Shown: piece after piece, positions 12,989 through 13,331 of the stretch
Position numbering within the stretch: the first letter of the stretch is position 1
Layout: the number at the start of each line of letters is the position of its first letter
NCBI GenBank assembly: GCA_041497995.1
Contig: JBGQHM010000176.1
Location: 1 to 13,331, forward strand
Direction: 5' to 3'
Length of the DNA: 13,331 nucleotides
Origin: DATKMS01 sp041497995
GTDB lineage: Bacteria > Desulfobacterota > Binatia > HRBIN30
The notes under the pieces: generated by a model
What the model saw: the letters and a program-made list of their open reading frames with translations, nothing else
What the model was told of the DNA's origin: nothing
Databases searched by the model: none
Made by a program: the position numbers and the translations under genes

Positions 12989-13331
12989 TCAGTTGAGTCT
13001 GGACCCAGCTCTGTTCTCGAGGAGCTGAGCAACGACAGCGCCAGCGACTCCCAGCAGCGGGATTGACACTGCTGCCGCTGCGAACATCGAAGCCGGAGCG
13101 ATGATTGCGAACAGGGGTGAGATCAGCAACAGACCCGAGGCGTGGGCGCCGCGGGCCACGAGCGAGATCACGCCCATGACGCGGCCCAATACGTCGTCGG
13201 CAACCCGCTCCTGCGCAGCCGAGGTCAACAGGATGGAGACCGCGCTGTGGCTGATGCCAGCGACAAATGCGGCGGCGATAGCGACCTGAAGAGATGCCGT
13301 GATGGCGAACATGCCGTACGCCGGCAGGTAG
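12989..13331 (-). CDS. MFS transporter, C-terminal part (5' end beyond window)
   Basis: The frame stays open to the right edge, reading YLPAYG before MFAITASLQ, so the ATG at 13312 is internal and the gene continues outside the window. The visible 113 or so residues hold the last helices of a major facilitator. The segment SAAQERVADDVLGRVMGVIS has the GRVMG loop typical of EntS/MFS_3-type exporters, and it is followed by two hydrophobic helices (GLLLISPLFAIIAPASMFAA and SIPLLGVAGAVVAQLL). The end ENRAGSRLN is polar. Probably an efflux pump; substrate unknown. It reads toward the VOC gene on the same strand, 103 bp upstream of it. Confidence 0.8.
   Translation of the reverse strand, partial: YLPAYGMFAITASLQVAIAAAFVAGISHSAVSILLTSAAQERVADDVLGRVMGVISLVARGAHASGLLLISPLFAIIAPASMFAAAAVSIPLLGVAGAVVAQLLENRAGSRLN

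Overview
The window is a high-GC bacterial chromosome fragment with short intergenic gaps, ATG/GTG starts and Shine-Dalgarno sites. It carries about 14 real protein genes, and both edges cut through genes. No rRNA, tRNA, transposase, phage gene or CRISPR array was seen. The mix of genes (acyl-CoA dehydrogenase with a separate APH-fold kinase, GbsR-type regulator, kappa-GST-like isomerase, GT1 and GT39 glycosyltransferases, VOC protein, VapBC pair, 48-residue TPR array) suits a soil or sediment heterotroph of the former Deltaproteobacteria or a neighbouring uncultured phylum. That placement is a low-confidence guess.

Layout. 1-563 (+) is the end of a TPR-array protein with near-identical 144-bp repeats. 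604-1524 (-) is a DMT/EamA exporter, divergent from a GPH-type MFS transporter (about 1713-3089, +). 3266-3897 (-) is a vapB-vapC toxin-antitoxin pair with an inverted repeat at its promoter. 3989-6486 (-) holds an acyl-CoA dehydrogenase followed by an APH-like phosphotransferase. Divergent from these, 6657-8478 (+) holds a GbsR/MarR-type regulator, an NnrU-like membrane protein and a small unknown membrane protein. 8690-10597 (-) is a GT1 glycosyltransferase followed by a DsbA-fold 2-hydroxychromene-2-carboxylate isomerase-like protein. 10768-12312 (+) is a GT39 membrane glycosyltransferase, 12418-12885 (-) a VOC protein, and 12989-13331 (-) the C-terminus of an MFS transporter.

The most interesting biology is the dehydrogenase-kinase pair. 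Its two proteins look like the two halves of mammalian ACAD10/ACAD11 and the LvaA/LvaC pair of Pseudomonas levulinate catabolism, which remove a 4-hydroxyl from an acyl-CoA by phosphorylation and phosphate loss. The dehydrogenase carries ADGPTEVH, with Asp where classical acyl-CoA dehydrogenases have the catalytic Glu. A 19-bp dyad lies between a consensus -35 and a weak -10 in the divergent promoter region, so the GbsR-type regulator may control both sides.

Three intergenic regions hold unrelated modular repeats: a 19-bp perfect stem built of CACGAAAG octamers (5098-5165), a long imperfect inverted repeat with GGACGC modules (8502-8647), and an 11-bp hairpin beside four tandem GCANNTG heptamers (12313-12407). 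They look like members of dispersed intergenic repeat families. No stem ends in a clear T tract, so ordinary rho-independent terminators are not evident.
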